Source: Lewinellaceae bacterium
Lineage (GTDB): Bacteria > Bacteroidota > Bacteroidia > Chitinophagales > Saprospiraceae
DNA length: 64,000 bases
Reading direction: 5' to 3'
Assembly: GCA_020636375.1 (NCBI GenBank)
Contig: JACJXZ010000004.1
Coordinates: 558,001-622,000, forward strand
The position numbers and the translations under genes were made by a program. Below the pieces are notes generated by a model. It saw only the letters and a program-made list of their open reading frames with translations. It was not told where the DNA came from and did not search any database. Position 1 is the stretch's first letter. Each line of letters starts with the position of its first letter. This document shows, piece by piece, positions 1 through 8,657 of the stretch.

Positions 1-2738
1 AAGTCCATTCGGAGATCGCCGACGCCACCCTGGAAGGGGCTTTCGATATCGAACAGGTGCCCGTGGCTTTTATGCAGTACCTGTCCCGCAATTTCCCGGA
101 ATTTTTTCAGCGGCTGGGGCTCAAAGCGCCCGAAAAGGAAGTCCGCCCTCAGAGTTTTTCCTTCAATGCCCGGATTTCCGATTCCAAAAACCTGCTGGCG
201 GTGTTTGACAGCCGCCTGGGGCCCATCCGCAATGCTACGGTTGAGGGATATTTTGACAACGTCCTGGACTCCATCTGGGCATTTGTCGATGTGCCGCAGT
301 TTCGTTTCGATAAGATAGAACTGAACGGTGCCGGCGTGATGCTCCGGCTGGAGCAATCCTTCGGCAATATCGACCTGGCCGTGGCCGAGCCGGTGCTGAA
401 CCAGAAAACTTACCTGTCGCCGGTTAAAGTGTTGGGCCTGCTGGAGCGCGACACCTTCGATATCGCCCTGGCCTATGAATCGGAAGGCATGTCTTTCCTG
501 GATAAGCTCAACCTCAATGCCCGCCTGTTCCTGCCCGACAGCCTGAACTACCGCGTTGAGTTCAGCCAATCCAACCTGGTGCTCCTGGAAACGCCCTGGC
601 TGATCAACAACAAGAATTACATCACCTTCAGGAAAGGGCACATCGACACCCGCAACTTCCTGCTGACCAACGGAGGCCGCCAGATCAAACTGGAAGGGGT
701 GGCCGACAAAGGCCTCAAGCTGGGCCTGTACAATTTTGACTTCAGTTTTATCGACGACATCTGGGATTACGATCAACTGGATTTCGCCGGGCGCTTCAAT
801 GTCATCGCGGAGGTGGAAAATATTTTCCAGCTCTCCGGCATCAAGGCCACCGCCCTGGCCGATACCCTGCTGGTCAATAATGACGACTGGGGCGCCCTGC
901 GCCTGGACGCCGAGGCGGCCGACCTGAAATCCCCGTTTCATGCCTTCCTCTCGATTACCAAAGACACCTCCCAGCTGCTGGTGGAAGGCGCCTATAACCC
1001 TACAGACATTGGCGATGAAGCGGAAATCCCCGAACACCGGCGGGCCAACTACTTTGATTTTAACCTCGACGTGTCGGCCTTCCCGGTGAACATCGCCGAG
1101 TACTGGATCGGCTCCAGCGTTTCCAATACGGTGGGCAGCTTCAACGCCAGCCTGCGGATACAGGGTTTCCCGAAGGCACCCCATCCCAGCGGATTTATCA
1201 CCGTCCGGAACGGCGCTACAACCGTGGATTATCTCCAAACCCGCTATTTCTTTAAGGAAGGTTATGTCATCGTCGACGATTATCTGTTCGATGCTTCAGG
1301 GACTAAAGTCCGGGATGAATTCAACAATACGGCTACGGTGAAAGGCGGCATCACCCACAACCACCTCAAAAACCTGGGCATCAACGCCCGCCTCGAAACG
1401 GGCCGCTTCCTGGCGCTGAACACCAAAAAAGGAGACAACGAGCTTTTCTACGGCAGGGCCATCGGCCAGGGCGAAGTCCTCTTCAACGGGCCTTTCGACA
1501 AGGTGGATATCTACGTCAACGCCACAGTAGGAGAGGGGACCCGCCTGGTCATCCCGGTGAGCTACGGGGAGGATGCCTCCGAACTCAGTTTCATCCGCTT
1601 CCGCGAACGCCCCGAAGAGGCCGGCCAGCGCCCCGAACGGGAAGAACCCACCGGCGTCAACCTGGAGATGGACCTGTTCATAACCGAAGAGGCCCAGGGC
1701 GAGATCATCTTTGACGAACAGGCCGGGGATATCATCAAGGGAAACGGGCGGGGCAACATCCGCATCCTGGTGCCCCGCAACGGCGATTTTCAGATGTTCG
1801 GCGACTACGTCATCGAGCGCGGCGATTACCTCTTTACCCTCTACAACGTCGTCAACAAGGAGTTCAGCATCAAGAAGGGAGGGATCATCAGCTGGTCGGG
1901 CGACCCCTTCGGCGCCCAAATCCGCCTGGAAGCGGAATATGAGGACCTCTCCACCTCGGTGGCCAACTTCATCCAGGAATATCTGTCCGAAGCCTCCCCC
2001 CAGGTCAAAAACGATGCCAGCAAAGCTACTGACGTCAACCTGACGATGGACCTGCGGGGCGACCTGCTTCAGCCATTGATCAACTTCGACCTGGAATTCC
2101 CCCAGCTTACCGGCGAGCTGCAGACCCTGACCGACAGCAAGCTCCGCGTAATCCGGCAGGATCCCAACGAACTGAACCGGCAGGTGTTCGGCCTCATTGT
2201 CGTCGGGCAGTTCCTGCCTTCCGACCTGGCGATTCAGGGCAGCGAAATCTTCTACAACACCGTCAGCGAATTCGTCTCCAACCAGCTGTCCCTGCTGCTC
2301 ACTGAACTTTTTTCGGAATTTTTCACCGACGGCAGCGCCCTGTCCGGCATAGACTTCGATATCGCCTACAACCAGTACCAGGCCGACCTCGGCGAACAGG
2401 AAGAACTGCGGCGGGGCGACGAATTCCAGGTGCGCCTGCGCCAGGAGTTCTTCAACGACCGCCTCACCATTCAGGTCGGCGGCAACGTCGACATCGGCAA
2501 CAGCGCCTACACCACCCCCGAGGCCAGCGGCACCTTCGTGGGCAACGACCTGGTCATCGAATACGTCCTCAATCGCGACCGCACCCTCAAGCTGAGGGTC
2601 TACCAGCGCCTGGAGCCGGACATCGGCGGGGGCAGCCGCCTGGAAATAGGCACCGGCCTCAGCTACCGTAAGGAGTTCGACAACTTCGGAGAGTTTATCC
2701 GCAGCTTCCGGCGGGATGGGAAACGGGTGGGGAATTGA
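1..2738 (+). CDS. tamB: TamB-like translocation and assembly module protein (5' end outside window)
   Basis: This is the C-terminal part of a very large TamB/AsmA-like protein. The reading frame is open from base 3, upstream of any start codon, so the 5' end lies outside the window. The visible ~910 residues are rich in alternating beta strands without cysteines, typical of the long beta-taco that spans the periplasm. The last ~400 residues fit the TamB C-terminal (DUF490) domain, with repeated 'G.I.I.....F...G.Y.I..G.Y.F' patterns and a final aromatic beta strand near 'GTGLSYRKEFDNF'. Members of this family bridge inner and outer membrane and act in lipid transport or outer-membrane protein assembly. 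Assignment to the family is firm; the exact substrate is unknown. Confidence 0.85.
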   Translation, partial: VHSEIADATLEGAFDIEQVPVAFMQYLSRNFPEFFQRLGLKAPEKEVRPQSFSFNARISDSKNLLAVFDSRLGPIRNATVEGYFDNVLDSIWAFVDVPQFRFDKIELNGAGVMLRLEQSFGNIDLAVAEPVLNQKTYLSPVKVLGLLERDTFDIALAYESEGMSFLDKLNLNARLFLPDSLNYRVEFSQSNLVLLETPWLINNKNYITFRKGHIDTRNFLLTNGGRQIKLEGVADKGLKLGLYNFDFSFIDDIWDYDQLDFAGRFNVIAEVENIFQLSGIKATALADTLLVNNDDWGALRLDAEAADLKSPFHAFLSITKDTSQLLVEGAYNPTDIGDEAEIPEHRRANYFDFNLDVSAFPVNIAEYWIGSSVSNTVGSFNASLRIQGFPKAPHPSGFITVRNGATTVDYLQTRYFFKEGYVIVDDYLFDASGTKVRDEFNNTATVKGGITHNHLKNLGINARLETGRFLALNTKKGDNELFYGRAIGQGEVLFNGPFDKVDIYVNATVGEGTRLVIPVSYGEDASELSFIRFRERPEEAGQRPEREEPTGVNLEMDLFITEEAQGEIIFDEQAGDIIKGNGRGNIRILVPRNGDFQMFGDYVIERGDYLFTLYNVVNKEFSIKKGGIISWSGDPFGAQIRLEAEYEDLSTSVANFIQEYLSEASPQVKNDASKATDVNLTMDLRGDLLQPLINFDLEFPQLTGELQTLTDSKLRVIRQDPNELNRQVFGLIVVGQFLPSDLAIQGSEIFYNTVSEFVSNQLSLLLTELFSEFFTDGSALSGIDFDIAYNQYQADLGEQEELRRGDEFQVRLRQEFFNDRLTIQVGGNVDIGNSAYTTPEASGTFVGNDLVIEYVLNRDRTLKLRVYQRLEPDIGGGSRLEIGTGLSYRKEFDNFGEFIRSFRRDGKRVGN

Positions 2739-2761
2739 CCCCGCTGCCCGTAGCAAATGTG

Positions 2762-2818
2762 AGATTTGAGGTTGAGGGCAGGGAACAGCCCCCTCAACCT
2801 CAGCCTCAACCTCAACTG
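2762..2818. repeat. imperfect inverted repeat after tamB
   Basis: A GAGGTTGAGGG arm is mirrored by CCCTCAACCTC further on, followed by a second CCTCAACCTC. It could fold as a hairpin between tamB and ccmB. It has no clear T-run, so a terminator role is uncertain. Confidence 0.4.
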
Positions 2819-2845
2819 GTGTAAAAAATTCCCTATTTTCACCCC

Positions 2846-3505
2846 ATGGAAACACTCAGAGAGATCGCTTACCTCCTGCGCAAGGATATCCGCCTGGAAC
2901 TGCGCACCAGCTATGCCATCAGCGGCATCCTGCTGTATGTCTTTTCCACTATTTTCATTGTTTATATGGCCTTTCAGAAAATCCAGCCCAATGTATGGAA
3001 CGCCCTGTTCTGGATCATCATCCTTTTTGCGTCGGTCAGCGCCATCGTCAAGAGCTTTGTGCAGGAGAACAGCGCCCGCCAGCTCTACTATTACAGCCTG
3101 GCGAACCCCGTTTCCGTCCTGTTGTCCAAGATCGTCTACAATATCTTGTTGTTGCTCTCGCTCAGCCTGCTGACCTGGCTGGGGTTCAGCCTGGTGGCCG
3201 GCAGCCCGGTGAAGGATACTGGCCAGTTCTTCCTGGCCCTGCTGCTGGGCAGCGTCGGCTTTTCCATCACGTTTACCTTTATCGCCGCCATATCTTCCAA
3301 GGCGGACAACAACGCCACCCTGATGGCCATCCTCAGCTTCCCGCTGGTCATCCCCATCCTGATGACGCTGATCAAGCTTTCCGCCAACGCCCTGCGCCTC
3401 ATGCAGGACACCGCCGTGCAGAGCGATATCCTTATCCTGCTGGCCATCGACCTGATGCTGCTGGGCGTAGGGCTGGCCCTGTTCCCCTTTCTCTGGCGGG
3501 ACTGA
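2846..3505 (+). CDS. ccmB: heme exporter protein CcmB (ABC transporter permease)
   Basis: The 219-residue protein has six predicted membrane segments and begins with a short cytoplasmic 'LLRKDIRLELRTSY' stretch typical of CcmB. The length matches the family (about 220 residues). CcmB is the membrane subunit of the CcmAB ABC transporter that works with CcmC in cytochrome c maturation. The motif 'FVQENSARQLYYYSLANP' matches the conserved 'E...Rtl..L..sP' region of CcmB. The neighbouring ccmC downstream on the same strand supports the call, although ~685 bases of repeat-rich non-coding DNA separate them. The ATPase ccmA is not in the window. Confidence 0.9.
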   Translation: METLREIAYLLRKDIRLELRTSYAISGILLYVFSTIFIVYMAFQKIQPNVWNALFWIIILFASVSAIVKSFVQENSARQLYYYSLANPVSVLLSKIVYNILLLLSLSLLTWLGFSLVAGSPVKDTGQFFLALLLGSVGFSITFTFIAAISSKADNNATLMAILSFPLVIPILMTLIKLSANALRLMQDTAVQSDILILLAIDLMLLGVGLALFPFLWRD

Positions 3506-3899
3506 GCGGAGGTGTTTGGCAATTTCAGGTGACAGGGTTGGTATTCCTTGGTTGGGCTATCTGCCTCCGGAACGAAGTTCTGGGTCAATTGCTGGTTATT
3601 GGTTATTGTGCCTGGCATCGGAGTAAAGCGCTGGTTATTAACCAGTAACCATTAACGGGCTACCAGTCTGACGCTTGATTCCGCTTTTCAGTATTAAAAG
3701 CGGGATATGTTGTTTGTTGTCGGTTTGGTTTTATGGCCGCCAGTACAATTGGGTTCCCCAACTGGCAACTGACAACTGGCAACAGCCACTTGTCCAGCCT
3801 TAGACCGATACCCTTGGTATTTCAGATAGTTGATAAACAGTTGTTTGCATCACAATTAAAGGCGTTTGGCAACAAATAGCTCCTCTCGCAGAGCGGTTC
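3506..3899. other. non-coding spacer between ccmB and the first dispersed repeat
   Basis: No credible gene is visible on either strand. The sequence has short self-similar pieces such as repeated 'CTGGTTATT' and 'AACTGGCAACTG' words. The short open frames here have no recognisable composition or start signals. It appears to be repeat debris between ccmB and ccmC. Confidence 0.5.
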
Positions 3900-4007
3900 A
3901 ACTGTCCTGGTAATTGTCCCGAAAAATGGGTAACTTTGCGGAAGCCAACGTGCGCAGCGCCCCCGGCTAGTGGCCAGGCGAACTTCAAGTCGCCTGGCCA
4001 CTAGCCG
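3900..4007 (+). repeat. dispersed repeat family A, copy 1
   Basis: This ~108-base unit begins AACTGTCCTGG, contains GGTAACTTTG (3930-3938) and ends in a perfect hairpin with arms CTAGTGGCCAGGCGA and TCGCCTGGCCACTAG (3967-4003). Two further copies lie at about 57585-57694 and 61855-61965. The TAACTTTG inside it fits the Bacteroidota -7 promoter consensus TAnnTTTG, so the element may carry transcription towards ccmC. Confidence 0.75.
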
Positions 4008-4044
4008 AGAGGCTTTTCGCTTTGTTGGTTTTCCGTCAAATTTT

Positions 4045-4175
4045 GTGACTATTTAGCAGCCCTCCGCTTTTTAGCCACGAAGACACAAAAACACTAAGAT
4101 TGCACAAAGCCTTGGTGCGATCTTGGTGTGTTGGTGTCTTCGTGGCAAAGGCATCAGGCTCACCTAAATAGTTAC
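4045..4175 (+). repeat. dispersed repeat family B, copy 1 (palindromic, MITE-like)
   Basis: A 131-base element bounded by near-inverted ends GTGACTATTTAG and CTAAATAGTTAC. Inside it, GCCACGAAGACAC is mirrored by GTGTCTTCGTGGC, so most of the unit can fold into one long imperfect hairpin. An almost identical copy in the opposite orientation lies at 48420-48552. It ends only 15 bases before the ccmC start codon. Confidence 0.8.
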
Positions 4176-4190
4176 CAAATTTTTCAAAAT

Positions 4191-5246
4191 ATGCTCAAAA
4201 AATACTGGTGGAAAGCCCTTTCGGTAATCATCCTGATCTACGTCTTCATCGCCGGGATGACAGTCCCGCTCAGCCCCGGCATCGAGCGGGTGGCGCCCTC
4301 CAGCGTCCGGACGGGCGACGAGGTCACCCTCGAAGTCCTGGGGTATAACTCCCGCTACGACGAAGGCGGCCAGGTGCGCGCCTGGCTGAAGCTGGATAAC
4401 GAGCGGGCCCTGGCGGCCGAATCGGTGGAGGTAGAGAGCGGCCGGCACCTGAAGGCTTTTTTTCGCATCCCGGAATACCTGCCGGTAGGCCGCAAAGTGC
4501 AGGATTTTACCCTCATCCTGGACAATGAGATGGACGGCGCCTCGGTGCTGCCCAGCGCCGTTTTCGTTACCCAGGATTCCATCGACCCGGAGATGGGCCT
4601 GAAGGACTGGACAAACAGCCCCGTGGAGAACCTGCACGAAGAATGGGCCATGACCTTTCCTTTCCGGAATATCCTTTCCGAGACCATCCGCAACACCTAC
4701 TTTCACGTTCCGCTCTGGTTCGCCATGATCTTCATCTTCATCGCTTCGGTAGCCCACAGCATCCGGTACCTGCGCGGCGGGAGCCTGGAGGCGGACAACA
4801 AAGCGGAATCCTATACCCGGGTGGGTATTTTGCTGGGCATCCTCGGCCTGGCGACCGGCGCCGTCTGGGCGCGCCACACCTGGGGCGCCTACTGGAGCGG
4901 CGACGTGAAGCAGAACATGACGGCCATCGCCCTGCTCATCTATTTCGCCTACTTCATCCTGCGCGCCGTTTTCGAAGACCCGGAGAAGAAGGCCCGCATT
5001 TCGGCCGTGTACAACATCTTCGCCTTCGCGGCCCTGATCCCCCTCATCTACGTCATCCCCCGCCTGACCGATAGCCTGCACCCCGGTGCCGGCGGCAACC
5101 CCGCCTTCGGTACGCAGGACCTGGACAATACCATGCGCATGGTGTTCTATCCGGCGGTGATCGGGTGGACGTTGCTGGGCTTCTGGATGGGCAATTTGCT
5201 GCACCGGATGGGGCGGTTGCGGCTGCGGTTGATGGATGCGTTGTAA
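4191..5246 (+). CDS. ccmC: cytochrome c biogenesis protein CcmC/CcsA family
   Basis: A 351-residue membrane protein for heme handling in cytochrome c maturation. The start at 4191 (MLKKYWWKAL) is preferred because the upstream in-frame codons lie inside repeat family B. After the first membrane helix comes a ~125-residue periplasmic segment with an Ig/E-set look ('IERVAPSSVRTGDEVTLEVLG'), then the CcmC core with 'NTYFHVPLWFAM', which matches the conserved heme-ligand 'HVP' of CcmC. The tryptophan-rich WWxWD motif appears as the degenerate 'WGAYWSGDVKQN'. Five to six further helices follow. The extra periplasmic domain makes it longer than classical CcmC (~240 residues). Confidence 0.85.
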   Translation: MLKKYWWKALSVIILIYVFIAGMTVPLSPGIERVAPSSVRTGDEVTLEVLGYNSRYDEGGQVRAWLKLDNERALAAESVEVESGRHLKAFFRIPEYLPVGRKVQDFTLILDNEMDGASVLPSAVFVTQDSIDPEMGLKDWTNSPVENLHEEWAMTFPFRNILSETIRNTYFHVPLWFAMIFIFIASVAHSIRYLRGGSLEADNKAESYTRVGILLGILGLATGAVWARHTWGAYWSGDVKQNMTAIALLIYFAYFILRAVFEDPEKKARISAVYNIFAFAALIPLIYVIPRLTDSLHPGAGGNPAFGTQDLDNTMRMVFYPAVIGWTLLGFWMGNLLHRMGRLRLRLMDAL

Positions 5247-5403
5247 GGAGGGCTGTGTTAAATAGCTGGACACATTTATTGTAACTAATGCTGCTTCGAA
5301 AGCGTGGCGTGGCAGCTCTATTCCTGGGGCAATTGTTATATGGTTATATTGTTACGCTAATTGTGTCCGCTTACTCCGTACTGATTACCAATAAAAAAAC
5401 ACT

Positions 5404-5730
5404 ATGGCATCCGACCAAACATACGTAGATTTCGTCCTGGGCCAGATCGAAAACGCCGGCCTGATTACCGCCAGAAAAATGTTCGGAGAGTATGGCGTGT
5501 ACTCCGACGGCAAAATATTTGCGCTCATTTGTGACAACAAACTCTTCATCAAGCCAACCGGGAACGGGAGGGCTTTTATTGGAGAGGTGGTGGAAGCGCC
5601 GCCTTATCCGGGGGCAAAGCTATATTTCCTGATCGAAGAAAAAATAGAGGATCGCGAATGGCTAAGCAGTTTGGTCAGAACTACGGTAGAGGAACTTCCT
5701 GAGCCAAAACCCAAAAGGAAAAAGAAATAA
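5404..5730 (+). CDS. TfoX/Sxy family N-terminal domain protein
   Basis: A 108-residue protein whose first ~95 residues fit the TfoX N-terminal domain: 'ARKMFGEYGVYSDGKIFALICDNKLFIKP' is the family's characteristic strand pattern, here quoted in parts: 'RKMFGEYGVY' and 'DNKLFIKP'. In gamma-proteobacteria TfoX/Sxy activates competence genes, but in Bacteroidota stand-alone N-terminal domains of this kind have no established role. The C-terminus is a lysine-rich tail (KPKRKKK). It stands alone, with no operon partner on its strand, so its function stays open. Confidence 0.8.
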   Translation: MASDQTYVDFVLGQIENAGLITARKMFGEYGVYSDGKIFALICDNKLFIKPTGNGRAFIGEVVEAPPYPGAKLYFLIEEKIEDREWLSSLVRTTVEELPEPKPKRKKK

Positions 5731-5814
5731 GTGATAGGGCATATATAAATCTGGAATAATACCTGCCCGGCTTCCCAGGCTTGCCCGGATTTCGCAAAGA
5801 CGCAGCCGAACCCT

Positions 5815-6483
5815 TTACTTCCCCATCAAATTCCTTCCCGGTTTCTCCAACGCCCTGCGATTCAGTGGAATCGCGACCCCAACCCCCATCACCGGCTGCC
5901 CCGTCGCCCCGATGACTTCCAAACTCGGCCGCACCTTCAGGCTCAGGTCGTCGTCCACGTTGAAACCCTTGAGGTGGCAATCCACAAAGGCCTCCATGGC
6001 CTGCAGGACGTACACCAGCACCAGGCCGACATAAGCCGTCTGGGTATTTTTGTCGTAGTTGTCTCGCAGGGTGCGCAGGGTGTTGAGGTTGTCGAGGGTA
6101 GTGCCGGAAAACTCGTGGGGTTCGTCCTGGCGCTTGAGGTTCAGGGCGGTGCGCAGGCGGCGGTAGCGGCTCTGGTTGTAATCGATCACCAGCACCATGC
6201 CGGTAATGGCCCCGTATACCAGGGGCGTTTTCCACCAGCGTTTGTTGTAAATCTGCCCGGCACCGGGAATGACCAGCGAAAGCAATGCCGCCTTCTTCGG
6301 GTTGGGATAGTCCCGCTTGAACCAGCTTCCCTTTTTCTTGCCGGAAAGGGTGTCCGGCTGGATTTCTGTAATGGCGGTATCTACTGCCACCGCTGCCGTA
6401 TCGGGGGCATCCTGGGCAGCCAGCCGGCCCCGGACGCTCATAGCTATCAATGCCAGAAAAAGAATACGCTTCATCATGTTCAC
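5815..6483 (-). CDS. DUF5683 domain-containing protein
   Basis: A 222-residue protein (start possibly at 6474, MKRILFLALIAMS) with a signal peptide ending near 'RLAAQ'. The central segment 'PNPKKAALLSLVIPGAGQIYNKRWWKTPLVYG' (residues ~61-92) is the hallmark of DUF5683: a P-G-A-G-Q-x-Y-N turn between two hydrophobic stretches, followed by a second hydrophobic segment 'LVYVLQAMEAFVDCHL'. DUF5683 genes frequently follow parA-parB in Bacteroidota, as here on the same strand. That conserved linkage suggests a role in envelope or chromosome-related processes, but no biochemical function is known to me. Confidence 0.85.
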   Translation of the reverse strand: MNMMKRILFLALIAMSVRGRLAAQDAPDTAAVAVDTAITEIQPDTLSGKKKGSWFKRDYPNPKKAALLSLVIPGAGQIYNKRWWKTPLVYGAITGMVLVIDYNQSRYRRLRTALNLKRQDEPHEFSGTTLDNLNTLRTLRDNYDKNTQTAYVGLVLVYVLQAMEAFVDCHLKGFNVDDDLSLKVRPSLEVIGATGQPVMGVGVAIPLNRRALEKPGRNLMGK

Positions 6484-6494
6484 TTAGTAGTGAT

Positions 6495-6539
6495 TAAAAA
6501 ATAACTTCACTACAACTAAGGGCCGTGAAGTTATTTTTT
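6495..6539. terminator. hairpin between parB and the DUF5683 gene
   Basis: AAAAAATAACTTCAC is mirrored exactly by GTGAAGTTATTTTTT around a ~14-base loop. The A and T runs at both sides would allow it to work as a terminator in either direction. It lies upstream of the DUF5683 start and downstream of parB. Confidence 0.6.
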
Positions 6540-6625
6540 AAGGATTACTTAACGCTGTTGGCGGGCACCCTTGTATGAAGGGAACGCCCATTCACATTCC
6601 ATTAACCCACCGGGCTGGGACTTAC

Positions 6626-6673
6626 ACACAAATACACAAATGCACAAATATACAAATACACAAATGCACAAAC
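6626..6673. repeat. octamer tandem array (ACACAAAT)6
   Basis: Six uninterrupted eight-base units (ACACAAAT, ACACAAAT, GCACAAAT, ATACAAAT, ACACAAAT, GCACAAAC) end just after parB. A related array in inverse orientation lies at 50315-50366. Confidence 0.75.
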
Positions 6674-6677
6674 ACCC

Positions 6678-7619
6678 TCAATCCTCCAACCGGTCCAGCA
6701 ACTGATTGAGCTCTTCCACCGAATTGAAAGACAGCACAACCTGCCCCTTGCCTTTTTCCTTCAGCCTGAGTTTGACCTGGTTCTTGGCCCCGAAGAACTC
6801 CTGAAACGTCTGTTCTACCTTCCGGTATTCGTCCGGCAGTTTTGTAGCAGAAGGCGCGTTTTTTTTGGCCCTGGGCTGCTTGTAGTCGCTCACGGCTTTC
6901 TCCAGAGCCCGGACGGACATGCCCTCTTTCACCACTTTGTCCAGGAGGTATTTCTGCATGGCAAAGTCGTCCAGCCCGGCCAGGGCGCGGGCGTGGCCCA
7001 TGGAAATTTCTCCTTCTTTGACGGCTTCCTGGACCACCGGCGGCAGTTCGAGCAGGCGCAGGAAATTGGTGATGGTTGCCCGTTTTTTGCCGACGCGCTG
7101 CGCCAGGTCTTCATGTCGCAGGCTGAACTCCTCGATCAGCCGCTGGTAGGTGATGGCCACCTCCATGGCGTTGAGGTCTTCCCGCTGGATATTTTCCACC
7201 AGAGCCATCTCCATCATTTCCTGGTCGTTGGCCAGGCGGACGTAGGCGGGTATCTCCTCCAGGCCGGCGAGTTGGGAGGCTTTCCAGCGCCGTTCTCCGG
7301 AAATGAGCTGATAGGCTTCGGGGCTGAGGCGGCGCACCGTCACCGGCTGGATCAGGCCGTATACTTTCAGGGAGTCGGCCAGTTCCTGGAGGGCTTCCCC
7401 GTCGAAGTCCTTCCGCGGCTGGTCGGGGTTGGGGGCGATCTGGCTGACGGGGATCATCGCTACGGTGTGCGAGAGTTCTTTGACGACTTTCTCCGGGTTC
7501 TGCTCGATCTCTTCCTCGCTGATGTTGAAATAAGCCAGCCGGCTGCTTTTCTTAACGCTGCGCAGCGAATCCCGCAGGTCGTTCTTGCTGACGTTCTTTT
7601 TGCTGATTCTCTTGGCCAT
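6678..7619 (-). CDS. parB: ParB/Spo0J family chromosome partition protein
   Basis: A 313-residue ParB. The N-terminal ParB/CTPase domain starts near residue 55 ('MIPVSQIAPNPDQPRKDF') and contains the nucleotide-binding signatures 'GERRWKAS' and 'ENIQREDLN'. A helix-turn-helix parS-reading domain follows ('EDLAQRVGKKRATITNFL', residues ~165-182), with 'GHARALAGL' at its end, and a C-terminal dimerisation segment rich in charged residues. It follows parA on the same strand with ~210 bases between, so together they form the chromosomal ParABS system. No clear parS palindrome was noticed within the window. Confidence 0.95.
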   Translation of the reverse strand: MAKRISKKNVSKNDLRDSLRSVKKSSRLAYFNISEEEIEQNPEKVVKELSHTVAMIPVSQIAPNPDQPRKDFDGEALQELADSLKVYGLIQPVTVRRLSPEAYQLISGERRWKASQLAGLEEIPAYVRLANDQEMMEMALVENIQREDLNAMEVAITYQRLIEEFSLRHEDLAQRVGKKRATITNFLRLLELPPVVQEAVKEGEISMGHARALAGLDDFAMQKYLLDKVVKEGMSVRALEKAVSDYKQPRAKKNAPSATKLPDEYRKVEQTFQEFFGAKNQVKLRLKEKGKGQVVLSFNSVEELNQLLDRLED

Positions 7620-7693
7620 ATCTACGCACTTGGTTTTGGATCACGGGCAAAGGTAAGGAAAATGGGGCGGGGGAGGGGGGATTGATGGTTATT

Positions 7694-7803
7694 AGTTGTT
7701 GGTTGTTGCCGCTTCCGGGCAGGAGGGAGGTTGTTGGTTGCTGGCAGGCGCAGTGCGAACAACTGCCTCCAGGTTGCTTCCGCTCCAACAACCAACAACC
7801 CGC
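7694..7803. repeat. imperfect inverted repeat between parA and parB
   Basis: The words TTGTTGGTTGTTGCCGCTTCCGG and its near mirror GCTTCCGCTCCAACAACCAACAACC flank GC-rich 'AACTGCCTCCAGG' words. It resembles a REP-like non-coding element. No gene was seen in this gap. Confidence 0.55.
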
Positions 7804-7830
7804 GCCAGGCTGCCTCCGGCCAACCCCGCC

Positions 7831-8631
7831 TCAGTTCATGCTCGCCCCGCGCTTGGGCCGGATCTTGTCGTTGTTGTTCTTCAGGAACTCCTTGGCCAGG
7901 TTGAGGAAGTTGATGCTGCCCCGGCTGCTGGCGTTGATCATGGCTACCGGCATGTGCAGATTGGGCGCTTCGCCCAGTTTGGAATTCCGGTGGATGATGG
8001 TGTCGAGCACTTCGTCCTTGAACAGTTCCCGGACTTCTTCCACTACGATATTGGCCAGGCGCAGGCGGCTGTCGTACATCGATAGCAGGATGCCTTCGAT
8101 CTTCAGCCCCGGGTTGAGCTTGGCCTGCACCAGCTCGATGGTCTCCCGCAGGCGGGACAGCCCTTCCAGCGCGAAGAACTCGCACTGCACCGGCACCAGC
8201 ACCGAATCGGCGGCGGTCAGGGCGTTGACGGTGATCAGGCCCAGGGAGGGCAGGCAGTCGATGAAAACATAATCGTAGTCGTCGCGGACCTGCTCCACCG
8301 CGTCCCGCAGCAGGAACTCCCGTTTCATGCGGCTGACCAGCTCAATCTCGGCGCCTACCAGGTCGATGGTCGAGGGGATAATGTGCAGGTTGGGCGTATC
8401 CGTTTCGTATATGCACTCTATGGCGTCGACATCGCCGACCATGCAATCGTAGAGGCTGGTTTCCACGTCATCCGGCATGACGCCGACCCCGGAAGAGGCG
8501 TTGGACTGCGGGTCGGCGTCGATGAGCAACACCCGCTTTTCCAGGATGGCCAGGCTGGCCGCCAGGTTGATGGCTGTAGTGGTCTTTCCGACGCCTCCTT
8601 TCTGGTTGGCGATAGCTATAACTTTTCCCAT
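7831..8631 (-). CDS. parA: ParA/Soj family partition ATPase
   Basis: A 266-residue MinD/ParA-type ATPase. The deviant Walker A motif KGGVGKTT sits at residues 11-18, Walker A' region 'DADPQSNASSG' at ~39-49 and the Walker B strand 'YDYVFIDCLPSLG' at ~120. The length is that of chromosomal Soj proteins, without the extra N-terminal HTH of plasmid ParA. It is the first gene of the parA-parB-DUF5683 group and would drive segregation of the origin region together with ParB. Confidence 0.95.
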   Translation of the reverse strand: MGKVIAIANQKGGVGKTTTAINLAASLAILEKRVLLIDADPQSNASSGVGVMPDDVETSLYDCMVGDVDAIECIYETDTPNLHIIPSTIDLVGAEIELVSRMKREFLLRDAVEQVRDDYDYVFIDCLPSLGLITVNALTAADSVLVPVQCEFFALEGLSRLRETIELVQAKLNPGLKIEGILLSMYDSRLRLANIVVEEVRELFKDEVLDTIIHRNSKLGEAPNLHMPVAMINASSRGSINFLNLAKEFLKNNNDKIRPKRGASMN

Positions 8632-8657
8632 GGCGAAGATTGAATTTTAAACAATAC

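Noticed and set aside
1296..2855. Long open frame of ~520 codons on the minus strand across tamB
   Set aside because: It is antisense to a clear gene; its translation is low-complexity Val/Ala/Glu/Gly-rich, the usual mirror of GC-rich coding DNA. The same holds for long antisense frames at about 4164-5273, 12056-13651, 14006-16024, 22532-24154, 29172-30533, 44276-45505, 47076-48395, 53897-54916 and 61949-63604.
3800..3988. 62-codon minus-strand frame
   Set aside because: It lies inside repeat family A and its flank; no protein-like composition.
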